From assembly GCA_035700025.1 (NCBI GenBank), contig DASSOY010000075.1, positions 1 through 52,850 on the forward strand: 52,850 nucleotides of DNA, in the 5' to 3' direction. How positions within the stretch are numbered: position 1 is the first letter of the stretch; each line of letters starts with the position of its first letter. This document shows, in pieces, positions 40,388-51,144 of this stretch. The translations under genes and the position numbers were made by a program. Source of the stretch: Bacillales bacterium (GTDB lineage: Bacteria; Bacillota; Bacilli; Bacillales; DASSOY01). The notes beneath the pieces were generated by a model that did no database searches, was not told the DNA's origin, and saw only the letters and a list, made by a program, of their open reading frames with translations.

Positions 40388-41179
40388 TCACTCCTTAAAA
40401 ATCGGCTTTCTCTTCTCGACAAATGCACGAACCCCTTCCGGAAAATCGTCAGGATCGACGCTTGATTGAAACCGGCCATGAACGGGCACATCGAATAGGG
40501 GATTGCTGAACGCGACCGCTTCCTTGACTGCCTGCAAGGACGAACAGGACTGACTCTTCACCTTTTTCGCTAATTTCGCGGCGAAATGATCCGGATTTTG
40601 CGTATCTGTCAATAAATAATTAATCAAGCCCCATTGCATTGATTCCTCTGGACTGAGTAAGCGGCCGGTATACACAAGGTCTTTCATTCTGCTCGGTCCG
40701 ACTATGTTAACAATACGCTTCGTGAACGCCTTGCTTAAGGTGATGCCGAGCTTACCGATCGGCATGCCCATTTTCGTTTTCGAAGTGCCAATCCTTAAAT
40801 CGCATGCCAATGCCAGTTCCAAACCCGCCCCCATAGCAGGACCGTTAATGATCCCGATTGTTGGCAACGGCAGCTTCTCGAACGCGGAAACCGCCTCTTC
40901 CATGAGGCGAAACGCTTCGTTTGCTTGATCGATGGTCATGGTGTTGAATTCTTTTATGTCCGAACCAGCGGTGAACAGCCCCCCGGCTCCTCGCAACAAT
41001 ACGACTTTGGTTTTTCGATGGAGAGGAATTCTTGTTGCCACCCGGCGTAATTCTTTCCACATGTTCGCCGTCAATGCGTTTTTGTACGCCGGACGATAAA
41101 TTGTTACAATCGCGATGCCGCCGCTTTCTTGCAGCGAAATTTTTCCGTTCTTTTCAACGCGGCTAATGGTAACTCTCAC
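40388..41179 (-). CDS. Enoyl-CoA hydratase/isomerase family protein
   Basis: A 263-residue crotonase-fold protein. The oxyanion-hole segments are GGLFTAGSDIKEF near residue 68 and NGPAMGAGLELALACDLRIG near 115. Of the two classical catalytic glutamates, one is kept in the GLELAL stretch, while the second position reads GMPIGKLGIT instead of the usual PE-x-GLG-type segment, so hydratase activity is uncertain; other crotonase reactions are possible. The start is a GTG at 41179 after a GAGGGG site. It is encoded between gntR 3 and CoA-transferase 2. Confidence 0.88.
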   Translation of the reverse strand: MRVTISRVEKNGKISLQESGGIAIVTIYRPAYKNALTANMWKELRRVATRIPLHRKTKVVLLRGAGGLFTAGSDIKEFNTMTIDQANEAFRLMEEAVSAFEKLPLPTIGIINGPAMGAGLELALACDLRIGTSKTKMGMPIGKLGITLSKAFTKRIVNIVGPSRMKDLVYTGRLLSPEESMQWGLINYLLTDTQNPDHFAAKLAKKVKSQSCSSLQAVKEAVAFSNPLFDVPVHGRFQSSVDPDDFPEGVRAFVEKRKPIFKE

Positions 41180-41198
41180 ATTACCGCCCCTCTCTCAC

Positions 41199-41867
41199 TT
41201 AATCCTCCCGCTTTTTCTCGGCAATCGTGTTTTCGACTCTGCCAATCACGTCTTGATTATGCTTTTGCAAAATTTCGTGTGCTTTGTCAAATCGGTTGAT
41301 TTTCAACATTTCAATGATCAAACGGTGCTCTTGCAACGACTTCAAAATATAACGCTCTTCGAGGAAAGACATCGTTTGCAGCGTAAGAAGCGGCAATCCG
41401 AGCCTTGCATACATGTTCATAATCACTTCGCTCTGCGACATCTTGACGATCAAAGAGTGGAACTGATGATTCAACGTTGCATATTCTTCATGGCTCTTCG
41501 CCTCTTCCATGAACGGAATCAACTTTTCCATTTCGTCTACGAGTTCCACGACGATGCCGGTTTCACGAATTCGTCTCATCGTAAGATCTTCCAGCATCAT
41601 GCGAATTTCGAGCAAATCGTACATTTCAAAATTCGTGTACCCTTTTACAACTGCCCCTTTTCTCGGCACACGTTCGACGAGCCCTTCGATTGTTAGCAAA
41701 TACAATGCTTCACGAATGGGCGCACGACTCGTTCCGTACTCGTCGGCATAAACGGTTTCGACGATTTTTTCTCCGGGCTGCAGTTCTCCCGTAATGATTT
41801 GTTCGGTGATCTTTTCCGCAATAATCTTTGACAACGAATTATTGTCGATTTCTTGCCTTTTTCCCAC
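41199..41867 (-). CDS. GntR-family transcriptional regulator (FCD subfamily) 3
   Basis: A 222-residue regulator with an N-terminal winged helix (KITEQIITGELQPGEKI...GTSRAPIREALYLLTIEGLVERVPRKGAVV, about residues 18-75) and an FCD domain with NHQFHSLIV and QEHRLII metal-site residues. The start is a GTG at 41867 with GGGAGGA upstream; an ATG a few bases earlier is out of frame. It is divergent from TRAP system 3 and two identical 17-bp TTGTCGACA-type sites lie in the shared intergenic region, so it is the probable local regulator. Confidence 0.93.
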   Translation of the reverse strand: MGKRQEIDNNSLSKIIAEKITEQIITGELQPGEKIVETVYADEYGTSRAPIREALYLLTIEGLVERVPRKGAVVKGYTNFEMYDLLEIRMMLEDLTMRRIRETGIVVELVDEMEKLIPFMEEAKSHEEYATLNHQFHSLIVKMSQSEVIMNMYARLGLPLLTLQTMSFLEERYILKSLQEHRLIIEMLKINRFDKAHEILQKHNQDVIGRVENTIAEKKRED

Positions 41868-41949
41868 GAAGACATTCCTCCCGTTACATAAAAGCGAATC
41901 ATTTTCCTTGCTATAAGTATATCACTTTTATGACGGAAATCTTTCTCCC

Positions 41950-41966
41950 CATTGTCGACAGTTGAC
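41950..41966. promoter_or_regulatory. GntR 3 operator candidate, copy 1
   Basis: CATTGTCGACAGTTGAC, identical to the copy at 42102-42118. It lies upstream of gntR 3's -10 candidate (TATACT at 41916-41921, minus strand). The core TGTCGACA is palindromic. Confidence 0.6.
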
Positions 41967-42063
41967 TGTTTACATCATAATACGTATCGTCATAAAATTC
42001 AATCATAAATACGTCTCGATGTTCATTGTTTTCCATTTTTGCGAACAAAATTCAATTTTCGTG

Positions 42064-42092
42064 TTGCAATTTTACGAATGTTCGTTTAGAAT
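42064..42092 (+). promoter_or_regulatory. Sigma-A-type promoter of TRAP system 3
   Basis: TTGCAA at 42064-42069 and TAGAAT at 42087-42092 with a 17-bp spacer. Operator copy 2 begins 10 bp after the -10 box. Confidence 0.65.
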
Positions 42093-42101
42093 TTAGACAA
42101 C

Positions 42102-42118
42102 CATTGTCGACAGTTGAC
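42102..42118. promoter_or_regulatory. GntR 3 operator candidate, copy 2
   Basis: CATTGTCGACAGTTGAC, placed over the expected transcription start of dctP 3, a typical repressor position. Confidence 0.6.
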
Positions 42119-42174
42119 GATACTTTTCTCGTTTGCACCTGATCCTTGTTTGGGGAGGTTAACTTTTACCAAAA

Positions 42175-42189
42175 AAGAAAGCGTTTACA
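42175..42189. promoter_or_regulatory. cre-like site upstream of dctP 3
   Basis: AAGAAAGCGTTTACA matches the cre consensus except for A in place of T at position 2. It lies in the dctP 3 leader between operator and ribosome binding site. Confidence 0.55.
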
Positions 42190-42230
42190 TTTCTGCGAAA
42201 CTCATTTTACAAAAAAAGGGGAGATCATTC

Positions 42231-43307
42231 GTGAAGAAGCACTTCAGTTTAGGATTGGTCTTGGCTCTGATGATTGGCATCCTTGCTGCATGCGGCGGTG
42301 GTTCCGGAAGCGGAAACACATCCACAGGCGGTGATGACGGCGGCAGCAGCGGCGAAAAGTCGGTGACGCTGAAACTTTCCCATCAATGGCCGAAACCTAC
42401 GAACGGTGAAGGAGACTTTCGTGCCGTTTTAGCACAGAAATTTGCCGAAAAAGTCGAAGAGAAATCCGGGGGAAGTGTCAAAGTACAGATTTATCCTTCA
42501 TCTTCGCTCGTCAAATCGAAGGCCCAATACGACGCAATGTTGAACGGTTCCATTGACATGAGTGTTTATCCTTTGGATTACGCGGGCGGTAAAGTGCCCC
42601 AGTACGGCATTACACTTATGCCGGCATTGATCAAAAACCACAAACAGGCACAAGCTTGGCAAACCGCGGAAATCGGTAAAAAATTGGAAGCCATTGCTGA
42701 AGAGAACGGCGTAAAAATTCTCGTATGGTGTTGGAATGCAGGGGCGATCGGTGCCAAAGGCGATCCGGTTGTATCTCCCTCCGATGTTAAAGACGGAATG
42801 GTCATGCGAGCCGCCGGCGATCGTGTTGAAGCGATGCTGAAAGCAGCAGGCGCCGGCATCACGAGCATGTCTTCGTCAGAAATGTATCAAGCGTTCCAAA
42901 CAGGTGTACTTGACGCAGGAGTGACATCTAACTCTTCTTTCGCATCGTACAAACTTTATGAACAAGTCGATTCTTACACGAACTCGTTGGAAAACACGTT
43001 CTGGTTCATGTTTGAACCGTTGTTGATCAGCATGGATACGTGGGACAAGCTTTCCAAAGATCAGCAAAAAGCAATTGAAGAAACGGCCGCAGAGTTGCAG
43101 CCTTGGGTGTACGAGGCTTCAGCGGCGGACGACAAGCGCGTTTCCGATTTGTTTAAAGAAAAAGGGGTTAACGTAGTTCCGATGCCTGACGAAGCTTATC
43201 AACAATGGGTGGAACTCGCTAAACCGATTTGGGATGACTTTGCGAATAATGTCGAAGGCGGAAAAGAGTTAATGGAATTAGCAAAGAAAACCCTTCCGAA
43301 TCAATAA
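42231..43307 (+). CDS. dctP: TRAP transporter substrate-binding lipoprotein (DctP), system 3
   Basis: A 358-residue DctP lipoprotein. The GTG at 42231 follows GGGGAG at seven bases and starts a signal peptide VKKHFSLGLVLALMIG ending LAAC, then a Gly/Ser/Asp linker. MVMRAAGDRVEAM occupies the position of the ligand-binding Arg segment. A frame reaching 42114 is rejected because it would translate the operator and cre region. It is followed by dctQ and dctM in the usual P-Q-M order. The ligand is unknown; the neighbouring CoA-transferase suggests a monocarboxylate or dicarboxylate. Confidence 0.95.
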   Translation: MKKHFSLGLVLALMIGILAACGGGSGSGNTSTGGDDGGSSGEKSVTLKLSHQWPKPTNGEGDFRAVLAQKFAEKVEEKSGGSVKVQIYPSSSLVKSKAQYDAMLNGSIDMSVYPLDYAGGKVPQYGITLMPALIKNHKQAQAWQTAEIGKKLEAIAEENGVKILVWCWNAGAIGAKGDPVVSPSDVKDGMVMRAAGDRVEAMLKAAGAGITSMSSSEMYQAFQTGVLDAGVTSNSSFASYKLYEQVDSYTNSLENTFWFMFEPLLISMDTWDKLSKDQQKAIEETAAELQPWVYEASAADDKRVSDLFKEKGVNVVPMPDEAYQQWVELAKPIWDDFANNVEGGKELMELAKKTLPNQ

Positions 43308-43383
43308 GTAAGGTGGACGTGGCTGTGTCCGACTCATCGTTGGTCACAGCCACTGTTTTAAATCAGCGTTCAGGAGGTAAACG

Positions 43384-43923
43384 ATGAGCATCAACAACGA
43401 CCGCAAACCGGTTTTTATTCGGATCATCAACACGATCAGCGAAATCAGCGGTTATTTAAGCGGCATTGCACTTTTTGCCGCAGCTTTGATTATTTTTTAC
43501 AAAGTGGCGGTGCGATATATTTTCGGTTCTCCAACGATTTGGCAGACGGAATTAAGCATTTACTTATTAATGTTCGGCGCCTTCGTCGGAGCGGCTTACG
43601 GATTAAAACACGACGCCCACGTAAACGTCGACATTGCATTGATGATTTTACCCGAGCGGATTCGCAAGGGGTTACGGATCGTCACTTCGTTCATCGGGCT
43701 CGTATTAACGGTGTTTGTCGCTTACAGAGGATGGCACATGTGGTGGCATGCGACTTCCGAAGGCTGGACCTCGGAAACACTGTGGGGACCTCCGCTTACG
43801 TATCCCTATTTTATTTTGCCGTTAGGGATGACGCTCGTTTCGCTGCAATTCATCGTGATTATATTCGAAGACATTCGACGTTTCAAAAATGGCGGAGATC
43901 ACGCGAACGAATCCGCCTCATGA
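43384..43923 (+). CDS. dctQ: TRAP transporter small permease (DctQ), system 3
   Basis: A 179-residue four-helix DctQ protein (ALFAAALIIFYKVAVRYIFGSPTIWQ, GLKHDAHVNVDI). AGGAGG precedes its ATG. It is 77 bp after dctP and 14 bp before dctM. Confidence 0.93.
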   Translation: MSINNDRKPVFIRIINTISEISGYLSGIALFAAALIIFYKVAVRYIFGSPTIWQTELSIYLLMFGAFVGAAYGLKHDAHVNVDIALMILPERIRKGLRIVTSFIGLVLTVFVAYRGWHMWWHATSEGWTSETLWGPPLTYPYFILPLGMTLVSLQFIVIIFEDIRRFKNGGDHANESAS

Positions 43924-43937
43924 AGGAGTGATCCGTT

Positions 43938-45272
43938 TTGCATTCATTAGTTGCAGGCATTTTCATGGCTGTTGCCACCCTGGTTTTGTTAATGGCCGGC
44001 ATGCCCATTGCCTTTGCATTGGGCATCGTTGCTGTGGCAACGATTTTCATATTTTTGGAACCCGCCCAATTTGAACTGTTGGCGAATTTCATTTATCAAT
44101 CGCTCGATAACTTCTCTTTGCTTGCCATCCCTCTATTTGTATTGATGGGAGCGATTTTTGCCGGTTCGAAAGCGAGCATTGACTTGTTTTCGGCCGCACA
44201 AAAATGGGTCGGTCGCCTCCCCGGCGGGCTCGCGATCAGTTCCGTTGCTGCCTCCGCGTTGTTTGCGGCGTTATCGGGATCGAGCGCGGCTACTGCTGCA
44301 GCCATCGGAAAAGTAGCGATTCCGGAAATGAAAAAGAGAGGCTATTCGAATCCGATCGCAACCGGAGCTGTAGTTGCCGGCGGTACGCTCGGCATTCTCA
44401 TTCCTCCGAGCGTCACATTAATTTTATACGGAATTGCCGTCGAACAATCAATTGGACAGTTGTTTCTCGGCGGTATTATCCCAGGCATCATCTTGACTGT
44501 GATGTTTTGTATCTGGATCGTCATCGCGACGTTATTGGAACGGCGCGGAATCTCCGTCGGAGGTGAGACGGCAGAAAACGGTCCGGTCATCGCCGATTTT
44601 TCATGGAAAGATCGATTTAAGTCTTTTCTCCAAGTTTTTCCATTTGTTGCGTTGTTGGTCGCGATTCTTGTATCGCTGTACGGCGGATTTGCGACGCCAA
44701 GTGAGGCAGCGGCTGTCGGGGCGATTCTAGCCTTAATCATGGTCGTCGTCTTTTACCGATCGATGACACTGAAGAAAATGATGAACATTTTGCTCGAGTC
44801 GACGAAAGAGAGCACGATGATCTTGTTGATCATCGCCTTTTCATTCTTGATTGGTACGGTCATGAGCTTCCTTTCCATTCCGCAGGATCTCGCCGGGTAT
44901 ATCGCAGGACTGAACATGAACAAATGGTTGATTTTGCTTTTCATTAACCTGTTCCTGTTATTGTTGGGATGCTTCTTGCTGCCGGTTGCCATTATATTAA
45001 TGACGGCGCCCATCATTTATCCGATTATTACGGCGCTCGGATTTGATCCGATCTGGTTCGGCGTCATCATGACAATTAATATGGAGATGGGCCTCATCAC
45101 GCCTCCGGTCGGACTGAATTTATTTGTTGTTAAAGGAATTGCTCCGGACATTCCGACATCGGAAATCTTAAAAGGTTCACTTCCTTATATCATCGTCATC
45201 GGACTTTCGATCGTCCTCTTCAGCATCTTCCCGCAAATTGTCACATGGCTGCCGGAGAAATTAATGGGGTAA
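43938..45272 (+). CDS. dctM: TRAP transporter large permease (DctM), system 3
   Basis: A 444-residue DctM membrane protein (FAALSGSSAATAAAIGKVAIPEM, GGTLGILIPPSVTLILYG, GLITPPVGLNLFV). The start is a TTG at 43938 with AAGGAG nine bases upstream. It ends the dctPQM operon, which is closed by the 32-bp palindrome at 45296-45327. Confidence 0.95.
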   Translation: MHSLVAGIFMAVATLVLLMAGMPIAFALGIVAVATIFIFLEPAQFELLANFIYQSLDNFSLLAIPLFVLMGAIFAGSKASIDLFSAAQKWVGRLPGGLAISSVAASALFAALSGSSAATAAAIGKVAIPEMKKRGYSNPIATGAVVAGGTLGILIPPSVTLILYGIAVEQSIGQLFLGGIIPGIILTVMFCIWIVIATLLERRGISVGGETAENGPVIADFSWKDRFKSFLQVFPFVALLVAILVSLYGGFATPSEAAAVGAILALIMVVVFYRSMTLKKMMNILLESTKESTMILLIIAFSFLIGTVMSFLSIPQDLAGYIAGLNMNKWLILLFINLFLLLLGCFLLPVAIILMTAPIIYPIITALGFDPIWFGVIMTINMEMGLITPPVGLNLFVVKGIAPDIPTSEILKGSLPYIIVIGLSIVLFSIFPQIVTWLPEKLMG

Positions 45273-45295
45273 TTAAAAAAGAATCGGCTGCTCAA

Positions 45296-45327
45296 AGTGT
45301 GGAGAAACCTTAAGGTTTCTCCACACT
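45296..45327. terminator. Terminator-like 32-bp perfect palindrome
   Basis: Every base of the 32-bp repeat pairs, from AGTGTGGAGAAACC to GGTTTCTCCACACT around a TTAA centre. It lies between convergent dctM 3 and the MDR oxidoreductase gene. T tracts are weak, but the long stem should stop or stabilise both transcripts. Confidence 0.7.
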
Positions 45328-45350
45328 CTTGTAGACAAAAACCTTTCGGA

Positions 45351-46328
45351 TCAAGGAACAAGTATAACCTTCCCGGTGCTTCTCCGGCTTTCAATCCAAT
45401 CATGAGCCGCTCTCGCCTCTTCCAAAGGCAGCTTACGTCCGATTACGATGTTCAACCGACCGTCAGCCAAGTAAGGCAATACTTGTTCCGCCGTCTGCCT
45501 TACTATTTCCGGACGCCGCTTGATCGTCGTTCCGAGACTGAATCCGAGTACTGATCGACACGTCGAATGCAAATCCGTTGATTGGAACTGCACCGGCCGC
45601 CCCCCAGCATTGCCGAAATTCACAAGCCGGCCGTACATCGCAAGGCATTCCATACTTTTTTCTCCAATTTCTGCCGCAATGGAATCGAGAATCACATCTC
45701 CCCCATGCCCGTCCGTGTAGTGCAGTATTTTTTTTACAATGTCCTCCTTCTCGTAATTAAGCACAACGTCGGCTCCGGCTTTCAATACCGTTTCCTTCTT
45801 CTCGTCACGGCTGACGGTTCCGATGATCAATCCCGCTCCGAGAATCTTGGCGGTTTGGATCGCCGTCGTACCCACGCCGCCCGCAGCGGAATGAATAACT
45901 ACATTCTCCCCTTTCTTCAGGCGTCCGACTTCAGAAAGCAGTTGAAATGACGTAAATGAAACGAGTGGACTGGCAGCAGCCACCTCAAAATCAACCGTAT
46001 CGGCAATCGGAAACGTCAAGTTTTCGTTCGCCACAGTATACTCGGCATACGATCCCGTCGTGGGAAAGGCAATCACGCGTTGCCCTACTTTTACACTCGT
46101 CACGTGTGCACCGATCGCTTCCACCGTTCCCGCCGCATCCAACCCGGGAATGAACGGCGGACGCAGACCTCCATGGAATTTCCCTTTTCGTGATTTAATG
46201 TCAGCAAAATTCACCGCAGCAGCCGCAACGCGGATCAATACTTGATTGTTTCCAACCTTCGGCCGTTCCACTTCCTCGAATTTCATTCCTTCAAGTCCGC
46301 CAAACCTTGTAACAACAACAGCTTTCAT
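45351..46328 (-). CDS. Quinone oxidoreductase-like MDR family protein 2
   Basis: A 325-residue zinc-independent MDR protein, closely similar to the one at 15192-16172 (shared PPFIPGLDAAGTVEAIG, AAGGVGTTAIQTAKILGA, LAMYGRLVNFGNA stretches). It should reduce quinones or unsaturated carbonyls with NADPH. The ATG at 46328 is chosen by alignment with the paralogue; the nearest G-rich stretch is 15 bases away, so initiation may be weak. It is convergent with TRAP system 3. Confidence 0.9.
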   Translation of the reverse strand: MKAVVVTRFGGLEGMKFEEVERPKVGNNQVLIRVAAAAVNFADIKSRKGKFHGGLRPPFIPGLDAAGTVEAIGAHVTSVKVGQRVIAFPTTGSYAEYTVANENLTFPIADTVDFEVAAASPLVSFTSFQLLSEVGRLKKGENVVIHSAAGGVGTTAIQTAKILGAGLIIGTVSRDEKKETVLKAGADVVLNYEKEDIVKKILHYTDGHGGDVILDSIAAEIGEKSMECLAMYGRLVNFGNAGGRPVQFQSTDLHSTCRSVLGFSLGTTIKRRPEIVRQTAEQVLPYLADGRLNIVIGRKLPLEEARAAHDWIESRRSTGKVILVP

Positions 46329-46432
46329 ACGGATTGCACCGTCCCCCCGGAAATAAAGTTCCATGCTGATTCCGTTAATTCAATTCGACATTTGTCGCGA
46401 AATGTCCTCTTAAACGCCGCAACCTTGCCATC

Positions 46433-46459
46433 AAAAAAACGCACCCTCAACAGTGCGTT
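46433..46459 (-). terminator. Rho-independent terminator of ypjP
   Basis: AACGCAC / GTGCGTT, 7 bp with an 8-base loop, followed on the minus strand by seven T. It overlaps the last codon of the gene. Confidence 0.85.
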
Positions 46460-47120
46460 AAGCCATCCATTTCGGAGGTGTATCTTTGTCCCAATAAATA
46501 TTGCCAAGTTCATGATGGTTTTCATAGTGATCCATCACGACATGATAATGAAAGTTGAACCAATACCCGTCCTTCGGCGGATGATCCCGGCGAACATGAA
46601 AGCGTACGAGATCTTTACCGTTTCTCCCATCAAAGATATGAAAAATTTTTTCGCCGAAACCACCTGAAGGTGATTGCGAAACGACGAGGTTTCTTAACGT
46701 ATCCTCATCCAATTGACCCGATAAATCTTCCATAACATCTCCGATCTTCGGTACAATCGTTTCGCGGTACTCATCGCCGACTTGGTTGGAAATGGCAGGA
46801 CCGAATTTCCTGAACCCTTGACGCACCGCGAGTTTCACCGTAAATTTCGGCAATCTCGTTCTCAGTTCGGAAGGATGCTCAGCCGCAGCGGCAATTTCAT
46901 TCCATGAGGCCGGCGTTTCTTCCCTTCTGCGTTTTGTCTGGTTCTTGGCGTTCGAATCCGAGCCGGAGCTCATTTCAACGCTTTCGGACGATGCCCCCTC
47001 AAACCGGCTTGATTTCGTCGTATGGGTACGGTCCGAAGAGACGTGCGAACCGGGAACGAACGTACCGAATGTTAACGCGGCGGTCAATGTCACCACTATT
47101 TTCTTCAACAACCGGAACAT
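46458..47120 (-). CDS. ypjP: YpjP family protein
   Basis: A 220-residue protein whose C-terminal half matches the YpjP family of Bacillus: QSPSGGFGEKIFHIFDGRNGKDL, RFHVRRDHPPKDGYWFNFHYH and ELGNIYWDKDTPPKW. A hydrophobic N-terminus (LLKKIVVTLTAALTFGTFVPG) suggests a signal anchor or secretion signal, followed by a Ser-rich, charged linker. The function of YpjP is unknown. It marks the change from the catabolic region to ordinary chromosomal genes. The 140 bp upstream contain no feature I recognise. Confidence 0.9.
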   Translation of the reverse strand: MFRLLKKIVVTLTAALTFGTFVPGSHVSSDRTHTTKSSRFEGASSESVEMSSGSDSNAKNQTKRRREETPASWNEIAAAAEHPSELRTRLPKFTVKLAVRQGFRKFGPAISNQVGDEYRETIVPKIGDVMEDLSGQLDEDTLRNLVVSQSPSGGFGEKIFHIFDGRNGKDLVRFHVRRDHPPKDGYWFNFHYHVVMDHYENHHELGNIYWDKDTPPKWMA

Positions 47121-47258
47121 TCGACTCCCCCCTAAGCCATTCCCAAGACCAGAGCAAATATTGCCTATCTATCTATTAGACGATTCAAACGGGTAAAAGT
47201 TTCACTTAACTCAGAGGAAAATACAAAACGATCACTGCTCGTTTTTACGAAAACCTGC

Positions 47259-47279
47259 AAAAAATCTCTGAAGAATCGT

Positions 47280-47287
<8 letters not shown>
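47259..47287 (-). terminator. Rho-independent terminator of the hut operon
   Basis: TCTCTGAA / TTCAGAGA, 8 bp with a 6-base loop, followed by six T on the minus strand. The hutG stop codon is inside the stem. Confidence 0.85.
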
Positions 47288-49485
<2,198 letters not shown>

Positions 49486-51144
49486 TTATTCGGCCTCCAA
49501 TCCCGGAATGCGCACGTGCTTCTCTTTCGCTGTTTTCACCGCTAAATCGTATCCCGCATCCACATGACGCGCGATGCCCATACCCGGGTCAGACGTCAAC
49601 ACACGTTCAAGACGGGCTGCAGCTTTATCCGTGCCGTCAGCAACAATGACCATGCCGGCGTGAATCGAATAGCCCATGCCAACGCCGCCGCCGTGGTGCA
49701 GCGACACCCAGCTGGCGCCGTTGACCGCATTAATCATCGCGTTTAAAAGCGGCCAGTCCGCAATCGCGTCACTGCCGTCCTTCATGCCTTCCGTTTCCCG
49801 GTTCGGCGAAGCGACCGAGCCGCAATCAAGATGGTCACGGCCGATGACGATCGGCGCCGAAATTTCACCGCTCGCCACCATTTCGTTAATGATGCGCCCG
49901 AACTTCGCACGCTCCCCATAGCCGAGCCAGCAAATACGCGATGGCAAGCCTTGGAACGATACTTGCTCCTGCGCCATCTTAATCCATTTGCACAAATGTT
50001 TGTTGTCGGCAAACTCGCGCAAAATGATTTCGTCCGTTTTATATATGTCTTCCGGATCCCCAGAGAGCGCGACCCAACGGAACGGCCCTTTCCCTTCACA
50101 AAACTGCGGGCGAATGAACGCCGGCACAAAACCAGGGAAGTCAAACGCATTCTTGACGCCGGCATTATAAGCTTCTTGGCGAATGTTGTTGCCGTAATCG
50201 AACGTAACCGCGCCTGCCTTTTGCAAAGCAAGCATCGCGTCCACATGAGCGACGATGCTTTCACGCGCCAATTTTAAATACGTGTCAGGATCGTCTTTCC
50301 GCAGTTTGTCAGCTTCCGCAATCGAATAACCGACAGGAATGTAGCCGTTCAACGGATCATGCGCCGAAGTTTGATCGGTGACGAGATCAGGCGTTCCCCC
50401 TCGCCGCACAAGTTCCGGTAAAATTTCCGCAGCGTTTCCGACGAGGCCAATCGAAAGCGGCCGCCGCTCGCGCTGCGCTTCGCGCGCCTTCGCTAACGCC
50501 TCATCGAGCGTCTGGGCCATCTCGTCGCAATACTTCGTCTCGATGCGCCGCTCGATTCGCTTGGCGTCCGGCTCCACCGCAATCACGACGCCGTCGTTCA
50601 TCGTCACCGCCAGCGGCTGGGCGCCGCCCATGCCGCCGAGACCCGCCGTCACGGTCAACGTGCCGGCCAGCGTCCCGCCGAAATGCTGCCGCGCCGCTTC
50701 CGCGAACGTCTCATACGTGCCTTGCAAGATGCCTTGGCTGCCGATGTAAATCCAGCTGCCCGCCGTCATTTGCCCGAACATGATCAGTCCCTTTTTCTCC
50801 AGTTTGCGGAACGTCTCCCAATTCGCCCACGCCGGCACGAGATTTGAGTTCGCCAACAGCACGCGCGGCGCATCTGGATGCGACTTGAACACCGCAACCG
50901 GTTTCCCGGATTGCACCATCAACGTCTCATCCTCCTCCAGCGTCTTCAGCGTCGCCGCGATCCGCTCAAAACTGTCCCAGTTTCGCGCCGCTTTTCCGCT
51001 TCCGCCGTAGACGACCAAATCCTCCGGCCGCTCCGCGACCTCCGGATCCAAGTTGTTCATCAACATGCGCAAGGCCGCTTCCTGTACCCAGCCTTTCGTA
51101 TTTAACTTCGTTCCCCTCGGGGCTCGTATCGTCGTTTTTTTCAT
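49486..51144 (-). CDS. hutU: Urocanate hydratase
   Basis: A 552-residue NAD-dependent urocanase converting urocanate to imidazolone propionate. The NAD-binding [15 protein letters not shown] segment is near residue 170, [13 protein letters not shown] near 320, and the conserved active-site region with [14 protein letters not shown] near 405. It overlaps the hutH stop by four bases (ATGA). Confidence 0.97.
   Translation of the reverse strand: MKKTTIRAPRGTKLNTKGWVQEAALRMLMNNLDPEVAERPEDLVVYGGSGKAARNWDSFERIAATLKTLEEDETLMVQSGKPVAVFKSHPDAPRVLLANSNLVPAWANWETFRKLEKKGLIMFGQMTAGSWIYIGSQGILQGTYETFAEAARQHFGGTLAGTLTVTAGLGGMGGAQPLAVTMNDGVVIAVEPDAKRIERRIETKYCDEMAQTLDEALAKAREAQRERRPLSIGLVGNAAEILPELVRRGGTPDLVTDQTSAHDPLNGYIPVGYSIAEADKLRKDDPDTYLKLARESIVAHVDAMLALQKAGAVTFDYGNNIRQEAYNAGVKNAFDFPGFVPAFIRPQFCEGKGPFRWVALSGDPEDIYKTDEIILREFADNKHLCKWIKMAQEQVSFQGLPSRICWLGYGERAKFGRIINEMVASGEISAPIVIGRDHLDCGSVASPNRETEGMKDGSDAIADWPLLNAMINAVNGASWVSLHHGGGVGMGYSIHAGMVIVADGTDKAAARLERVLTSDPGMGIARHVDAGYDLAVKTAKEKHVRIPGLEAE

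Noticed and set aside
45578..45950. Plus-strand frames opposite the MDR oxidoreductase gene
   Set aside because: Shadows of a conserved gene; Arg/Pro/Ser-rich translations with no domain.
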